This document shows, piece after piece, positions 1 to 9,476 of a stretch of 64,000 nucleotides of DNA. The position numbers and the translations under genes are program-made. The notes beneath the pieces were generated by a model. That model worked only from the letters and a program-made list of their open reading frames with translations, ran no database searches and was not told where the DNA came from. Each line of letters begins with the position of its first letter. Position 1 is the first letter of the stretch. Origin of the DNA: Cupriavidus nantongensis. GTDB taxonomy: Bacteria; Pseudomonadota; Gammaproteobacteria; Burkholderiales; Burkholderiaceae. The stretch lies in assembly GCF_001598055.1 (NCBI RefSeq), contig NZ_CP014845.1, forward strand, positions 1,612,001-1,676,000, in the 5' to 3' direction.

Positions 1-2224
1 GGTGCGGGTCCTGCAGCACCTGCGACATGGGCCGAGCCACGCCGGCGGCGATTCCGGCTTGTTGCAGTTGCTGCATTGCCGCTTCGGCGTCGCGGACCAC
101 GGACCAGGACTTGATCGCCTGCTCGATCCGGTCCTCCTCGGCGCGCCGTCCCGAGGCGTGCGCCAGGCGGGGGTCGGCCGCAAGGTCCGCCCGGCCGATC
201 GCCCCGCACAGCGCGGGCCAGTCCGCGTCGGTTACCGTCAGCACGATCCACGCATCGTCGCCCGCGCAACGGAAGCATCCATGCGGGGAATGCATCGGAT
301 GACGATTTCCCTGCCGCGGCGACACGGCGCCGGAGACGGATTGCTCCAGGATGAACGGTGCGGCCATCGGCAACATCGCCTCCACTTGCGACAGGTTGAT
401 GTGCCGCCCCTGCCCGGTCGCTTGCTGGACGAACAGCGCAAGCAGGATCGCCGCGCCGCCGTTCAGGCCGCCGACCGGATCGCCATAGGCGTACGACGTC
501 ATGGCGGGCGGACCATCGGGGTGCCCGGTGTAAAGCGGCAGCCCGCTGGCCTGCTCGAGCGTGCCGCCGTACGCACGGGTATTGCTCCACGCGTTGCCGA
601 GCCCGAAAGCCGGCATCGACAGCATCACCAGCCGTTCGTTCCTGGCACGCAGTGCTTCGTAGTCCAGCCCGAGCTTGGGCAGGACCTCGGCGGAATAATT
701 CTCGATGACCGCGTCGGCACCTTCGACCAGCTGCAGCAGCAGCTGCCTGCCTTCGGGACGTGTCAGGTCCAGCGTGATCCCGAGCTTGTTGCGGTTCATC
801 AGGTTGAAGTTCGAGTTCTTCTCGTACAGCCTGTCCCGATAGAACGCTTCGGTGAAATTGGCACCGCGCCACCAGTCGGGATAGCCTGTGCTTTCGACCT
901 TGATGATCTCCGCGCCAAAGTCAGCCAGCGTGCGCGCCGCCAGCGGCCCCGCCCAGCCCATGGTCAGGTCGACGACACGAATGCCCTGCAGCGGCAAGCG
1001 CTCGCCGGCCGTGCGCTTCAACGTCTGGCGCGGGCGATAGTCCAGTCCCGCGGTGCGGTAGTGCAAGTCATGCGCACCCTTTGCCGGCGCATTGCCACCG
1101 GGCAGCGGGCCTGCCGCATCGAGGCGCAGCGGTACCACCGGGCCCTCGAACGAAGCGCCGCCGACGCCGACCGGCACGAAGGCGCCGCGCTGCCGGTGCA
1201 CTGCCTGGCCAAGCAGGGTCTCCATGGTCGGCACGATCACGGCCGGATGCTTCTTGTCGCCCAGAATCTCGAACCACTGTCGGGCCGTGCGCGTCAGGAA
1301 CGCGGGCATTAGCAGCGCGTCGATCTCGTCCGCGCGTTCCATCCGCTCCGGTCCGCTTGCATAGCGTGGATCGTCGCCCAGATCCGGACGGCCGATGGCC
1401 GCGCACAGGCCCTTCCATTGCGGCAGGGTATGCGTAAAGATGCCGATCCACCCTTCGGCAGTCTGGTAGATCCCCGCCGGATGCGTGCCACAGAACCGGT
1501 TGACGCCGAGGCGCTGCAGCGGATGGCGCTGGTCCTGCACCATGCCCGCTTCCATCTCGACCACGCCGAAGATCGCTTCGTGAGCGCTCAGCACATAGCG
1601 GCGGCTGCCCTGCCCGCTTCCGATCAGCGCCGAGACAGCAGCCGAGAATGCGCTCAGCCCGACCACGATCGCCGATTGCACGTCGTGCGGCATGTGCGGT
1701 GGTCCGTCCGCCGGGCCGCTGCCGTGTACAGCGCCGGCAAGCGCGCGGCATACGGCTTCGGCGCCGGCGTAACGGCTGTACGGCCCGCTCTCGCCGAACC
1801 AGGTGAGCGCCACCTCGATCGGCTCGTGCGGTGGCGTTGCGTCGGCCGCCTGCTGCCAGACCGGCGTGCCGAGAATGCCCGGGCCTGCAGCCAGCGCACG
1901 GGCGTCCAGCACCACGTCGCACGTCAGCGCCAGCTGCGCCAGCCAGGCGCCATCCTCTACGTTCCGGTCGTCGGCGGTAACGCTGCGCTTGTTGGTGTTC
2001 AGCCACGCAAACAGCGCGCTTTCCGGCTCGGCGGCGCCCGCTGCGCTGACCAGCGGCGGCATCCGGCGCCATGCGTCGCCCGCCGGGCTCTCCACCTTGA
2101 TGACTTCGGCGCCGAAGTCGGAGAACAGCTTGCCCGCGTACGCCAGCGCGGGGCCGCTGCCGACCTCGAGCACGCGCAAGCCGCCCAGCGCCAGCTGCGC
2201 CGGGTCAAACCCATGCTTGATCAT
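1..2224 (-). CDS. CaiB/BaiF family CoA-transferase, tandem two-domain form, 3' end outside window
   Basis: The reading frame is open from the ATG at 2224 to the left edge (about 741 codons seen), so the C-terminus is missing. It begins MIKHGFDPAQLALGGLRVLE. A second copy of the same fold begins near residue 405 with GIRVVDLTMGWAGP and DFGAEIIKVES, matching DFGAEVIKVES near residue 35, so two CaiB domains are fused in one chain. Class III CoA-transferases move CoA between carboxylic acids. A strong ribosome site (AGGAGG) sits 6 nt before the ATG. The gene lies 43 nt behind the fused acyl-CoA carboxylase and is probably its last operon member seen here, so activation of an acid to its CoA ester before carboxylation is a reasonable inference. 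The substrate cannot be read from the sequence. Confidence 0.88.
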   Translation of the reverse strand, partial: MIKHGFDPAQLALGGLRVLEVGSGPALAYAGKLFSDFGAEVIKVESPAGDAWRRMPPLVSAAGAAEPESALFAWLNTNKRSVTADDRNVEDGAWLAQLALTCDVVLDARALAAGPGILGTPVWQQAADATPPHEPIEVALTWFGESGPYSRYAGAEAVCRALAGAVHGSGPADGPPHMPHDVQSAIVVGLSAFSAAVSALIGSGQGSRRYVLSAHEAIFGVVEMEAGMVQDQRHPLQRLGVNRFCGTHPAGIYQTAEGWIGIFTHTLPQWKGLCAAIGRPDLGDDPRYASGPERMERADEIDALLMPAFLTRTARQWFEILGDKKHPAVIVPTMETLLGQAVHRQRGAFVPVGVGGASFEGPVVPLRLDAAGPLPGGNAPAKGAHDLHYRTAGLDYRPRQTLKRTAGERLPLQGIRVVDLTMGWAGPLAARTLADFGAEIIKVESTGYPDWWRGANFTEAFYRDRLYEKNSNFNLMNRNKLGITLDLTRPEGRQLLLQLVEGADAVIENYSAEVLPKLGLDYEALRARNERLVMLSMPAFGLGNAWSNTRAYGGTLEQASGLPLYTGHPDGPPAMTSYAYGDPVGGLNGGAAILLALFVQQATGQGRHINLSQVEAMLPMAAPFILEQSVSGAVSPRQGNRHPMHSPHGCFRCAGDDAWIVLTVTDADWPALCGAIGRADLAADPRLAHASGRRAEEDRIEQAIKSWSVVRDAEAAMQQLQQAGIAAGVARPMSQVLQDPH

Positions 2225-2267
2225 GGCAACCTCCTGGCTCTGTGTAGGGATTGGTCAGGCACGGCGC

Positions 2268-5200
2268 TTACCACGCATCGATGAATCCGCGGCGCTCCCT
2301 GCGGCCGCGCAAGTCCGCCGAAGCGATGCCCTGTGCGATCCACTTCCGTGTCTGCGCGGGATCGATCACCGCATCGATCTCGACGGCGGCCGCGGTGTTG
2401 ATCGCGTGGCCGCGCTCGTAGGACTGGGCGACCAGCCTGTCGAACAGCGCCTTGCGCTCGGGGCCATCCGGCACGGCCTCGAGCTCTTTCTTGAAGCCCA
2501 GCCGGACCGCGCCCTCGAGACCCATCGGCCCGAACTCCCCGGTCGGCCACGACACGGTGAAGCTTGCCGAGCGGAAGCCACCGCCCGCCATGGCCATCGC
2601 GCCAAGACCATAGCCCTTGCGCAGCGTCACGGCCAGCAACGCAACCCGCAGCTTGGCCGCCGTCAGGAACATGCGCGACACGTGCCGCACCTGCGCCCGG
2701 GCCTCGCATTCCGGCCCCACCATGAACCCGGGGGTGTCGATCAGCGAGATGATCGGCAGACCGTGCGCATCGCACAGCTGCATGAAGCGCGACGCCTTGT
2801 CCGCGGCGTCCGCATCGATGGCGCCGCCAAGGTGATAGGGGTTGTTGGCCATGATGCCGACGGGCTGGCCTTCCACGCGCGCCAGTGCGGTGTGGATACC
2901 CGCGCCGAAGCCGCTGCGCAGCATCAGCACGCTGCCGACGTCGGCGATGCCCTCGATGGCCTTGCGGGTGTCGTACACGCGCAGCCGGTTCTCGGGCACG
3001 ACGTGGCGCAGCGCCAGCGCTTCCGGTGCGCTCCAGTGCGCCACGCGCCCCTGGAACATCGACAGGTAGTGCTTCGCCGCCTGCACGGCCTCGGCCTCGT
3101 TGTCGACCAGGATATCGACCACGCCGTTGGCAACCTGCACCGAGGCGGGACCGACTTCCTCCGGGCGGAAAACGCCGAGCCCGCCGCCCTCGATCATGGC
3201 CGGTCCCGCCATGCCGATATTGGCCGACTTGTCGGCAATGATGACGTCGCAGCAGCCGACGAAGGCCGCATTGCCGGCGAAGCAGCGCCCCGAGACAATG
3301 CCCACCACCGGCACATTGCCGCTCAGCTCGGCAAAGGCGGCGAACGACGGCTGGTACAGCCCGGATACCGAAGGGAAATCCACGTCCCCGGGACGGCCGC
3401 CACCGCCTTCACCAAACAGCACCAGGGGCAGCTCGTCGCGCAGCGCCACCTCGACGATGCGGTCGGTCTTGATGTGGTTGCGTTTGCCCTGCGTGCCGGC
3501 CATCACCGTGGCGTCGTAGGCCATCACCGCGCTGCGTGCCCGCTCCTTGCCGACCAGTTCGCCGTTGATATGGCCGATGCCGGTGATCAGGCCATCCGCC
3601 GGCGTGTTCTCGATCAGATCCTGCTGTGTGCGGCGCGACGACTGCGCGGCGAGCGCCAGCGCGCCGTACTCGACGAAGCTATCCGGATCGCACAGGTCGG
3701 CGACGTTCTCGCGCGCGGTGCGCTGGCCGCGCGAGCGGCGCCTGGCGACGGCATCGGGACGCGCGGCGTCGTCCAGGTAGGCATGCCGGTCCAGCACGCG
3801 CTGCAGGTCGGTGCGGATCGCATCGGGATCGGCCTGGTGCGCGGCGGCCACGGCGATGCCCTCGGCCTCGAGCTGCTCCAGCACGATCAGCACCTGGTTT
3901 TCGGACGCCAGCGCGCCCGGCTCCAGCCGCAGGTCGACCACGCGCCCGCCGCATTCGGCGACGATGGCGTGCTCCATCTTCATGGCGTCGAGCACCGCGA
4001 CGGTCTGGCCGGGCTTGACGATTTCGTCCAGCGCGACGCCGATCTCCACCACCCTGCCCGTCAGCGGCGCACGGATCGCCACCAGGCCGTCGCCGATTTC
4101 CTCTTCCGGATCGGCGTGGCGCGGCGCGAGCGCCTGCGATGGACGGGCCGCGCCGCCCAGCAAGGCTTCGTGCGCTTGGCCGGCCTGCGCAATCGCTTCC
4201 GCCGCCGCGGCCAGCTCCGGCACGATCGCCTCGAAGTGCCGGGTGTGGACGTCCTGCGCGAGGAAATCTTCGCGCTGCACCAGCGCACGCAGCAGGTTGA
4301 GGTTGGTCGGCACACCGGCGATGCGGAACTCCGCCAGGCTGCGCTGCAGGCGCCGCACCGCCGCGTCAAACTTCGGCGCGGCGCTGCTTACGATCAGCTT
4401 GGCCAGCAGGGTGTCGAAATGGGGCGACGGTTCATAGCCGGTGTAGCCATGCGAATCGACGCGGACGTCGGGACCCGAAGGCGGATCGAAGCGCTCCAGG
4501 CGGCCGTGCGCGGGACGCGCCAGGCCCTGAGCATCGGTCATCTCGGCGTTGATGCGCACCTGGATGGCATAGCCCCTCGCTTGCGGCGGCGCAGCGGGAT
4601 CCAGGCCGAGATCGGAGAGCGTCTGTCCCGCGGCGATGCCGATCTGCAGCGCGACCAGGTCGACGCCGGTGACCTGCTCGGTGATGGTGTGCTCGACCTG
4701 CAGGCGCGGGTTGGCTTCGATAAAGACAAAGTCCTTCTGCTCGCCCGATTCGGTTTCCTCGACCAGGAACTCGAAGGTGCCCAGGCTCTGGTAGTTGACG
4801 CGGCGCGCCAGCCTGAGCGCCGCCTTGATGATCTGCTCGCGCAGCTGCGGCTTCAGCACCGGGCTGGGGGCGATCTCCACCAGCTTCTGGAAGCGGCGCT
4901 GCAGCGTGCAGTCGCGTTCGCCCAGGGCAATCACCTGCGCGCCGTCGCCGGCGATCTGCACTTCGATATGGCGCGCGCGCGCAACCAGCCGCTCGGCGTA
5001 GACGGCATCGATGCCAAACGCCGAGCCCGCCTCGGAACGGCAGCGCGCATAGGCTTCGGCGAGGTCTTCGCGCCGGCGGACCACGCGCATGCCACGGCCG
5101 CCGCCGCCGCCGACCGCCTTGATCACCACGCCCGCGCCGCCTTGCTGGTCGAAGAAGCTGGCGATTTCCTCCAGCGACGCCGCGCCGCGCGTTGCCGGCA

Positions 5201-5585
5201 TGACGCGCACGTCGCAGTCGGCCGCCAGTTCAAGCGCTCGCCCCTTGTCGCCGAACAGCGCGAGCTGCTCGACGGTGGGGCCGATGAAGCGGATGCCGGC
5301 GTCGTGGCAGGCCTGGGCAAAGTCGGCCCGTTCGCTGAGGAAGCCATAGCCCGGATGGATCGCATCGCAACCGGATGCCTGCGCCGCGGCGATGATGCCC
5401 GCCATGTCGAGGTACGCAGCCGGCCCGGCGCCGTCGAGGGCAACCGCCTCGTCGGCCAGGATCCGGTGCAGCGCGCCCTGGTCGTCCTGCGAATAGACCG
5501 AGACGGTCCCGATCTCGAGATCGCGTGCGGCGCGCAGCACGCGCAGTGCGATCTCTCCTCGATTGGCGATCAACAGCTTCTTCAA
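2268..5585 (-). CDS. Single-chain acyl-CoA carboxylase (biotin carboxylase-BCCP-carboxyltransferase fusion)
   Basis: A 1105-residue biotin-dependent carboxylase with all functions on one chain. Biotin carboxylase occupies about residues 1-450 (KKLLIANRGEIALRVLRAA at the start, glycine loop at 159-165, EANPRLQVEH at 290-299). The biotinyl domain carries VLDAMKMEHA with the modified lysine at 536. A carboxyltransferase fills about 590-1105. Only about 60 residues separate the biotin carboxylase from the biotinyl domain, so the usual BT interaction domain of propionyl-CoA carboxylase alpha is absent or very reduced. The start is a TTG at 5585: AAGGAG lies 6 nt upstream and no ATG is better placed. 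It follows a separate carboxyltransferase gene by 51 nt. Single-chain long-chain acyl-CoA carboxylases are the nearest architecture I know; the substrate is not determined. Confidence 0.9.
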   Translation of the reverse strand: MKKLLIANRGEIALRVLRAARDLEIGTVSVYSQDDQGALHRILADEAVALDGAGPAAYLDMAGIIAAAQASGCDAIHPGYGFLSERADFAQACHDAGIRFIGPTVEQLALFGDKGRALELAADCDVRVMPATRGAASLEEIASFFDQQGGAGVVIKAVGGGGGRGMRVVRRREDLAEAYARCRSEAGSAFGIDAVYAERLVARARHIEVQIAGDGAQVIALGERDCTLQRRFQKLVEIAPSPVLKPQLREQIIKAALRLARRVNYQSLGTFEFLVEETESGEQKDFVFIEANPRLQVEHTITEQVTGVDLVALQIGIAAGQTLSDLGLDPAAPPQARGYAIQVRINAEMTDAQGLARPAHGRLERFDPPSGPDVRVDSHGYTGYEPSPHFDTLLAKLIVSSAAPKFDAAVRRLQRSLAEFRIAGVPTNLNLLRALVQREDFLAQDVHTRHFEAIVPELAAAAEAIAQAGQAHEALLGGAARPSQALAPRHADPEEEIGDGLVAIRAPLTGRVVEIGVALDEIVKPGQTVAVLDAMKMEHAIVAECGGRVVDLRLEPGALASENQVLIVLEQLEAEGIAVAAAHQADPDAIRTDLQRVLDRHAYLDDAARPDAVARRRSRGQRTARENVADLCDPDSFVEYGALALAAQSSRRTQQDLIENTPADGLITGIGHINGELVGKERARSAVMAYDATVMAGTQGKRNHIKTDRIVEVALRDELPLVLFGEGGGGRPGDVDFPSVSGLYQPSFAAFAELSGNVPVVGIVSGRCFAGNAAFVGCCDVIIADKSANIGMAGPAMIEGGGLGVFRPEEVGPASVQVANGVVDILVDNEAEAVQAAKHYLSMFQGRVAHWSAPEALALRHVVPENRLRVYDTRKAIEGIADVGSVLMLRSGFGAGIHTALARVEGQPVGIMANNPYHLGGAIDADAADKASRFMQLCDAHGLPIISLIDTPGFMVGPECEARAQVRHVSRMFLTAAKLRVALLAVTLRKGYGLGAMAMAGGGFRSASFTVSWPTGEFGPMGLEGAVRLGFKKELEAVPDGPERKALFDRLVAQSYERGHAINTAAAVEIDAVIDPAQTRKWIAQGIASADLRGRRERRGFIDAW

Positions 5586-5636
5586 TGCAGTCTCCTTGTT
5601 TGTCTTTCGATGTCTGTGCTGCGGGTGCCTGGCCGT

Positions 5637-7187
5637 TCAGGGCCGGATGCCAAAGCGGCTGATGCCGGCCTCGCGCAGCGGCGCCGCCAGGTTGGCGAAT
5701 TCGCACAGCAGCGTGCGGGTGTCGCGCGGGTCGATGATGTCCTCGATGACGAAGGCTTCCGCGCTGCGGAACGGCGACGTCAGGCTGCGCACGCGCAGTT
5801 CGATCTCGGCGCGCTTCTGCACCGGATCGTCGGCGCCTTCGATCTCCGCCTTGTAGGCGACGTCGAGGCCGCCTTCGAGCGGCAATGCGCCCCAGTTGGC
5901 GGATGGCCAGGCATAGCGGAAATTGAAGCGCCCCATGTGCTGGTGGCCGGCCGCCGACACGCCATAGGCGCGGCGCAGGATCACCGAGCACCACGGCACC
6001 GTGGCCTGGTAGAGCGCCGACAGCGCGCGCACGCCGTAGCGCATGATCCCGGCCTTCTCGGCGTCCAGGCCGACCTGGAACCCGGCGGTATCGACCAGGT
6101 TGACCACCGGCAGGTGGAAGACCTGGGCCATGTCGACGAAGCGCGTGAATTTCTCGGCGCTGTCGCTGTCCCAGCTGCCGCCATGGAAGGACGGGTCGCT
6201 GGCGATCACCGCCACCGGCCAGCCATCCAGGCGGGCCAGCGCAGTGATGACGGCGCAGCCCCAGTGCCTGCCGATCTCGAAGCAGGAGCCGGCATCCACC
6301 AGCGCCTGCAGGATCGGCCGGATCTTGTAGTCCGCGCGGCTGTCCCGCGGAATCGCCGACAACAGCCATTCATCGCGGCGCGCGGGGTCGTCCACGGGTT
6401 CGCAGCGCGGCGGCAGCTCAAAGACGGAAGGCGGCAGATAGGACAGGAACTGGCGCGCGCGCGCGAAGGCCTCCGGTTCGGTGCCGACCTCATCGTCGAC
6501 CACGCCGTTGCGGGTGTGGATCTGGCTGCCGCCCAGCTCGTTCTTGCTCAGCGCCTCGCCCACGCGGGCCACGACCGAGGGCGGGCCCTCGCTGAACAGT
6601 TGCGAGGTTTCCCTGACCATCACCGAATAGTGGCTCGCGGCCACGCGCGCCGCGCCCATGCCCGCCACCGAGCCCAATGCCAGCGACACCACCGGCACCA
6701 CCGACATGTTCTCCACCACGTGTTGCCAGACCTTCATGGTGGGAATCAGGGTATGGCCCTTGATCTCGATATTGCGCACCGACCCGCCGCCGCCGGTGCC
6801 GTCGACCAGCCGGATCATCGGCAGCCGCAGGTCGTGCGCCATCTTCTCGGCGTGGATCAGCTTGTCGCCCACTGCGCCCTCGTTGGCACCGCCGCGCACG
6901 GTGAAGTCGTCCCCCACCAGCACCGCCGGGCGGCCGCCGACCTGCGCACGGCCCATCACCATGTTCGACGGAACCAGGTCCACCAGCCGCCCGTTGCTGT
7001 CGTAGCGGCCGCTGCCGGTCAGGCCGCCGACCTCGCGAAACGAGCCGGGGTCCGCCAGGGCGTCGATGCGCTCGCGCACCGTCAGCTTGCCGGCGGCCTT
7101 GTGGCGCTCGACCTTGCCTTCGCCGCCCATCCGGGCTGCGAGCCGTCGACGGTGGGCCAGTTCATCGATTTCGGGCTGCCAGCTCAC
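5637..7187 (-). CDS. Acyl-CoA carboxylase carboxyltransferase (beta) subunit
   Basis: A stand-alone carboxyltransferase of 516 residues in the propionyl-/methylcrotonyl-CoA carboxylase beta family, with a crotonase-like N half (VLVGDDFTVRGGANEGAV) and C half (VVNLVDTAGFQVGLDAE). I place the start at the GTG at 7187, preceded by AGGAGA at a proper distance. An in-frame ATG at 7217 would add ten residues, but it lies only a few bases beyond the expected start of transcription from the sigma-54 promoter at 7234-7248, so it would have no ribosome site. It is the first gene of the operon that continues with the fused carboxylase and the CoA-transferase. It is odd that the fused enzyme brings its own carboxyltransferase, so this operon encodes two. 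Confidence 0.9.
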   Translation of the reverse strand: MSWQPEIDELAHRRRLAARMGGEGKVERHKAAGKLTVRERIDALADPGSFREVGGLTGSGRYDSNGRLVDLVPSNMVMGRAQVGGRPAVLVGDDFTVRGGANEGAVGDKLIHAEKMAHDLRLPMIRLVDGTGGGGSVRNIEIKGHTLIPTMKVWQHVVENMSVVPVVSLALGSVAGMGAARVAASHYSVMVRETSQLFSEGPPSVVARVGEALSKNELGGSQIHTRNGVVDDEVGTEPEAFARARQFLSYLPPSVFELPPRCEPVDDPARRDEWLLSAIPRDSRADYKIRPILQALVDAGSCFEIGRHWGCAVITALARLDGWPVAVIASDPSFHGGSWDSDSAEKFTRFVDMAQVFHLPVVNLVDTAGFQVGLDAEKAGIMRYGVRALSALYQATVPWCSVILRRAYGVSAAGHQHMGRFNFRYAWPSANWGALPLEGGLDVAYKAEIEGADDPVQKRAEIELRVRSLTSPFRSAEAFVIEDIIDPRDTRTLLCEFANLAAPLREAGISRFGIRP

Positions 7188-7233
7188 TGTGCTCTCCTGT
7201 GTCTTCGCGCGATACATGTGTCGCCAGCATCTC

Positions 7234-7248
7234 GCAGGAGCCGTGCCA
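7234..7248 (-). promoter_or_regulatory. Sigma-54 (-24/-12) promoter of the acyl-CoA carboxylase operon
   Basis: Read on the minus strand the site is TGGCACGGCTCCTGC. It agrees with the RpoN consensus TGGCACG-N4-TTGC except for one base (C for the first T), with the invariant GG and GC at the required spacing. Transcription would start near 7222, leaving about 35 nt of leader before the GTG at 7187. The divergent neighbour encodes a sigma-54 activator, which makes the assignment coherent. Confidence 0.8.
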
Positions 7249-7329
7249 GCCCTTTAGGCCTCACTTATGCATTGATTTCATTGAATAATTTTTCTGACAC
7301 CATTACGATGCCTCCAATGACTACACAGC

Positions 7330-9123
7330 GTGTCCACACTGAAGGCACGCGCGGAGACGCAGTTGTCCTCAATGACGACACAAGATGGAGACAGGTTCGC
7401 GCTCGGCGTGCTCGTCTGTTCCCGCGACGGGACGCTCGAGGCAGCGCTCGGTGCCTGTACCGACGCCGCCATCGCCGGCGCGGCGCTCGCGGCATGCGCC
7501 CGCGCAGCCACGCCGGATTCCGGACGAAGGCTCTTTCCCGTTGACGCAGCCAACCAGCGCTTCATCGGACTGTGCCTGGAAGACAGCGACCGTCAGCTGA
7601 TCGTCTTACATCACGCTGACACGCAGGCCGTGCTGCTCGACTTCCTGGCCACGGTGCCCTTCGCCGGCGCGATCCTGGATTACTTCCTGAACGACCCGTA
7701 CCAGGCCATCACCGTGGTCGACAAGGCGGGACGGGTGCGCTTCATCAGTCCCGTCCACGAGAAATTCCTGGGCCTCGACACCGGCGGCGGTATCGGCCGT
7801 CCGGCGGCCGAGGTCATCCCCAATTCGCGGCTGCCGCAGGTGGTGGCTAGCGGCAAGGCAGAGATCGGGCAGTTGCAGCAGCTTGACGGCGCCACCCGCG
7901 TGGTCAACCGCATGCCGATCCGCCAGGACGGCGAGGTGGTGGGCGCCATCGGCCAGGTCATGTTCAAGGGGCCGGAAGCCCTTGTCCGCATGCACAAGGA
8001 GCTGGTTGAACTACGCTCCGAGGTAGCGCGCTACCAGCGCGAGGTCGATGGCCTTCGCCACGGCCTGCACGAACGGCAATCAAACTTCGGCCTGATCGGC
8101 GAAAGCGCACCGATGCAACGCCTGCGCCGCGAAATCCAGACCGTGGCCCGCCTCGACGTGCCGGTGCTGATCCTGGGCGAAAGCGGCACCGGCAAGGAAC
8201 TGGTGGCCCGCGCCATCCACGGCGCCGGGGCCGAACCGGCCAGCGCGCGGCCACTGGTCAGCCTGAACCTCGCTGCCCTGCCCGCCACGCTGATCGAGTC
8301 CGAGCTGTTCGGCCATGCGCCTGGCGCCTTTACCGGCAGCCAGCGCCAGGGACAGGCGGGCAAGCTCGAACTGGCGGCGGGCGGCACGGTCTTTCTCGAC
8401 GAAGTCGCCGACATCCCGCTGGAAATGCAAGTCAAGCTGTTGCGCGTGCTGGAAGACCACATGGTCGAACGCCTGGGCAGCCGCCGCGCGCAGCGGGTCG
8501 ACTTCCGGCTGGTCTCGGCCACCAACCGCGACATCCCCGAACTGATCGACGCCGGACGGTTTCGCCTCGACCTGTACTACCGGCTCAGCGGCGTGGTGTT
8601 GCGCATCCCCGCGCTGCGCCAGCGGCGCGAGGATATTCCAGCGCTGCTGCAGCATTTCGTCGACGCTTTCTGTACGCGCAACGCGATGCCCGCGCCGGGC
8701 ATCGACCATGAAGTGGCGCGTTACCTCGCCGGCCAGCCATGGCCAGGGAATGTGCGCCAGCTGCGCCAGCGCATCGAGGAGGCACTGGTCTTCTGCGATG
8801 GCCGCACGCTGCGCGTGGCGGATTTCGCACGCGGCGAGTCGGCGCGGGAGCTATCGGGGCTGCAAAACCAGCCCGCTGTGCATGCACCCGAAGATGCGTA
8901 TCCCTACGAGACTACCGCGGACGACCTGCCATCGCTCTCTCCCGCACATCGCTTACCGGCCGAGCCCGCCGCGGGCATGCGGGAGCTGGCCTACGCCGCA
9001 GTGATGGACGCCGTTGCGCGCCATGGCGGCAACAAGAAGCGTGCGGCCGAGCAATTGAAGATTTCCCGTTCGCATCTGTACAAAATCCTGGAGCGCGGGC
9101 CGCACGCGTCGCGGTCGAAATAA
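7330..9123 (+). CDS. Sigma-54-dependent transcriptional activator (PAS-AAA+-Fis)
   Basis: A bacterial enhancer-binding protein of up to 597 residues. Counting from the GTG at 7330, a PAS-like sensor lies at about 110-215, a linker helix at 220-245, the AAA+ domain at about 255-480 (Walker A GESGTGKE at 283-290, sigma-54 contact loop GAFTGS at 332-337, Walker B GGTVFLDE at 351-358), and a Fis-type helix-turn-helix at 559-588. An ATG at 7372 is an alternative start; neither has a convincing ribosome site. There is no receiver domain, so it probably responds to a small ligand through its N-terminal part. It is divergent from the acyl-CoA carboxylase operon, which has a sigma-54 promoter, and is its likely activator. 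Confidence 0.93.
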   Translation: MSTLKARAETQLSSMTTQDGDRFALGVLVCSRDGTLEAALGACTDAAIAGAALAACARAATPDSGRRLFPVDAANQRFIGLCLEDSDRQLIVLHHADTQAVLLDFLATVPFAGAILDYFLNDPYQAITVVDKAGRVRFISPVHEKFLGLDTGGGIGRPAAEVIPNSRLPQVVASGKAEIGQLQQLDGATRVVNRMPIRQDGEVVGAIGQVMFKGPEALVRMHKELVELRSEVARYQREVDGLRHGLHERQSNFGLIGESAPMQRLRREIQTVARLDVPVLILGESGTGKELVARAIHGAGAEPASARPLVSLNLAALPATLIESELFGHAPGAFTGSQRQGQAGKLELAAGGTVFLDEVADIPLEMQVKLLRVLEDHMVERLGSRRAQRVDFRLVSATNRDIPELIDAGRFRLDLYYRLSGVVLRIPALRQRREDIPALLQHFVDAFCTRNAMPAPGIDHEVARYLAGQPWPGNVRQLRQRIEEALVFCDGRTLRVADFARGESARELSGLQNQPAVHAPEDAYPYETTADDLPSLSPAHRLPAEPAAGMRELAYAAVMDAVARHGGNKKRAAEQLKISRSHLYKILERGPHASRSK

Positions 9124-9238
9124 GCGCGCCGCTTCGCTCAGGGTGCCGGCTACACCGCCCCCCCTTTCTCGACACCCCCAACGGAACATTGCGAATCGTC
9201 TCATCGCCCTCCCCCCTCAAAAAAGCAAAACTAAGCGC

Positions 9239-9404
9239 ATCACCGAAACAACGGTGATCGGGCGTCGCAACCCGCTTTTCTCTCTGACGGATGGTCGCTC
9301 ATGCGACCATCCCAACACGCACGCGCGCGTCGCTTCACCATGGCGGGCCGGGCGGGGCAGCCGATAAGGCTGACCGGTGTTCGTCAGAGAGCCGGTATTG
9401 CGAC
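9239..9404 (+). ncRNA. Candidate structured leader RNA upstream of a small protein gene
   Basis: Nested perfect arms: hairpin ATCACCG/CGGTGAT (9239-9245 and 9252-9258); outer stem GTCGCAA/TTGCGAC (9264-9270 and 9398-9404); long-range stem TCTCTGACG/CGTCAGAGA (9281-9289 and 9382-9390); inner hairpin GATGGTCGC-TCAT-GCGACCATC (9290-9311); hairpin CAGCC-GATAA-GGCTG (9358-9372). An alternative stem ACCGG/CCGGT flanks one arm of the long-range stem and would compete with it. The element ends 72 nt before the ATG at 9477. It lacks a U-tract, so it is not a simple terminator. The arms are seen directly; the RNA function is inferred, and I recognise no known riboswitch class. Confidence 0.5.
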
Positions 9405-9476
9405 CCCCGCTGTCAGGCCCGCCACCCTCTATCGTTTGCATCAGGCGGGTCTCCCACCTTTCTTCAGGAGAACGCA

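Noticed and set aside
1803..7544. A 1913-codon open frame on the plus strand
   Set aside because: It is antisense to the carboxylase operon, in the mirror frame of GC-rich codons, with histidine/arginine-rich composition and no ribosome site.
9291..9476. Upstream ATG extending the small protein to 138 residues
   Set aside because: It lies inside the folded leader; the added part is low-complexity and the ATG at 9477 has the ribosome site.
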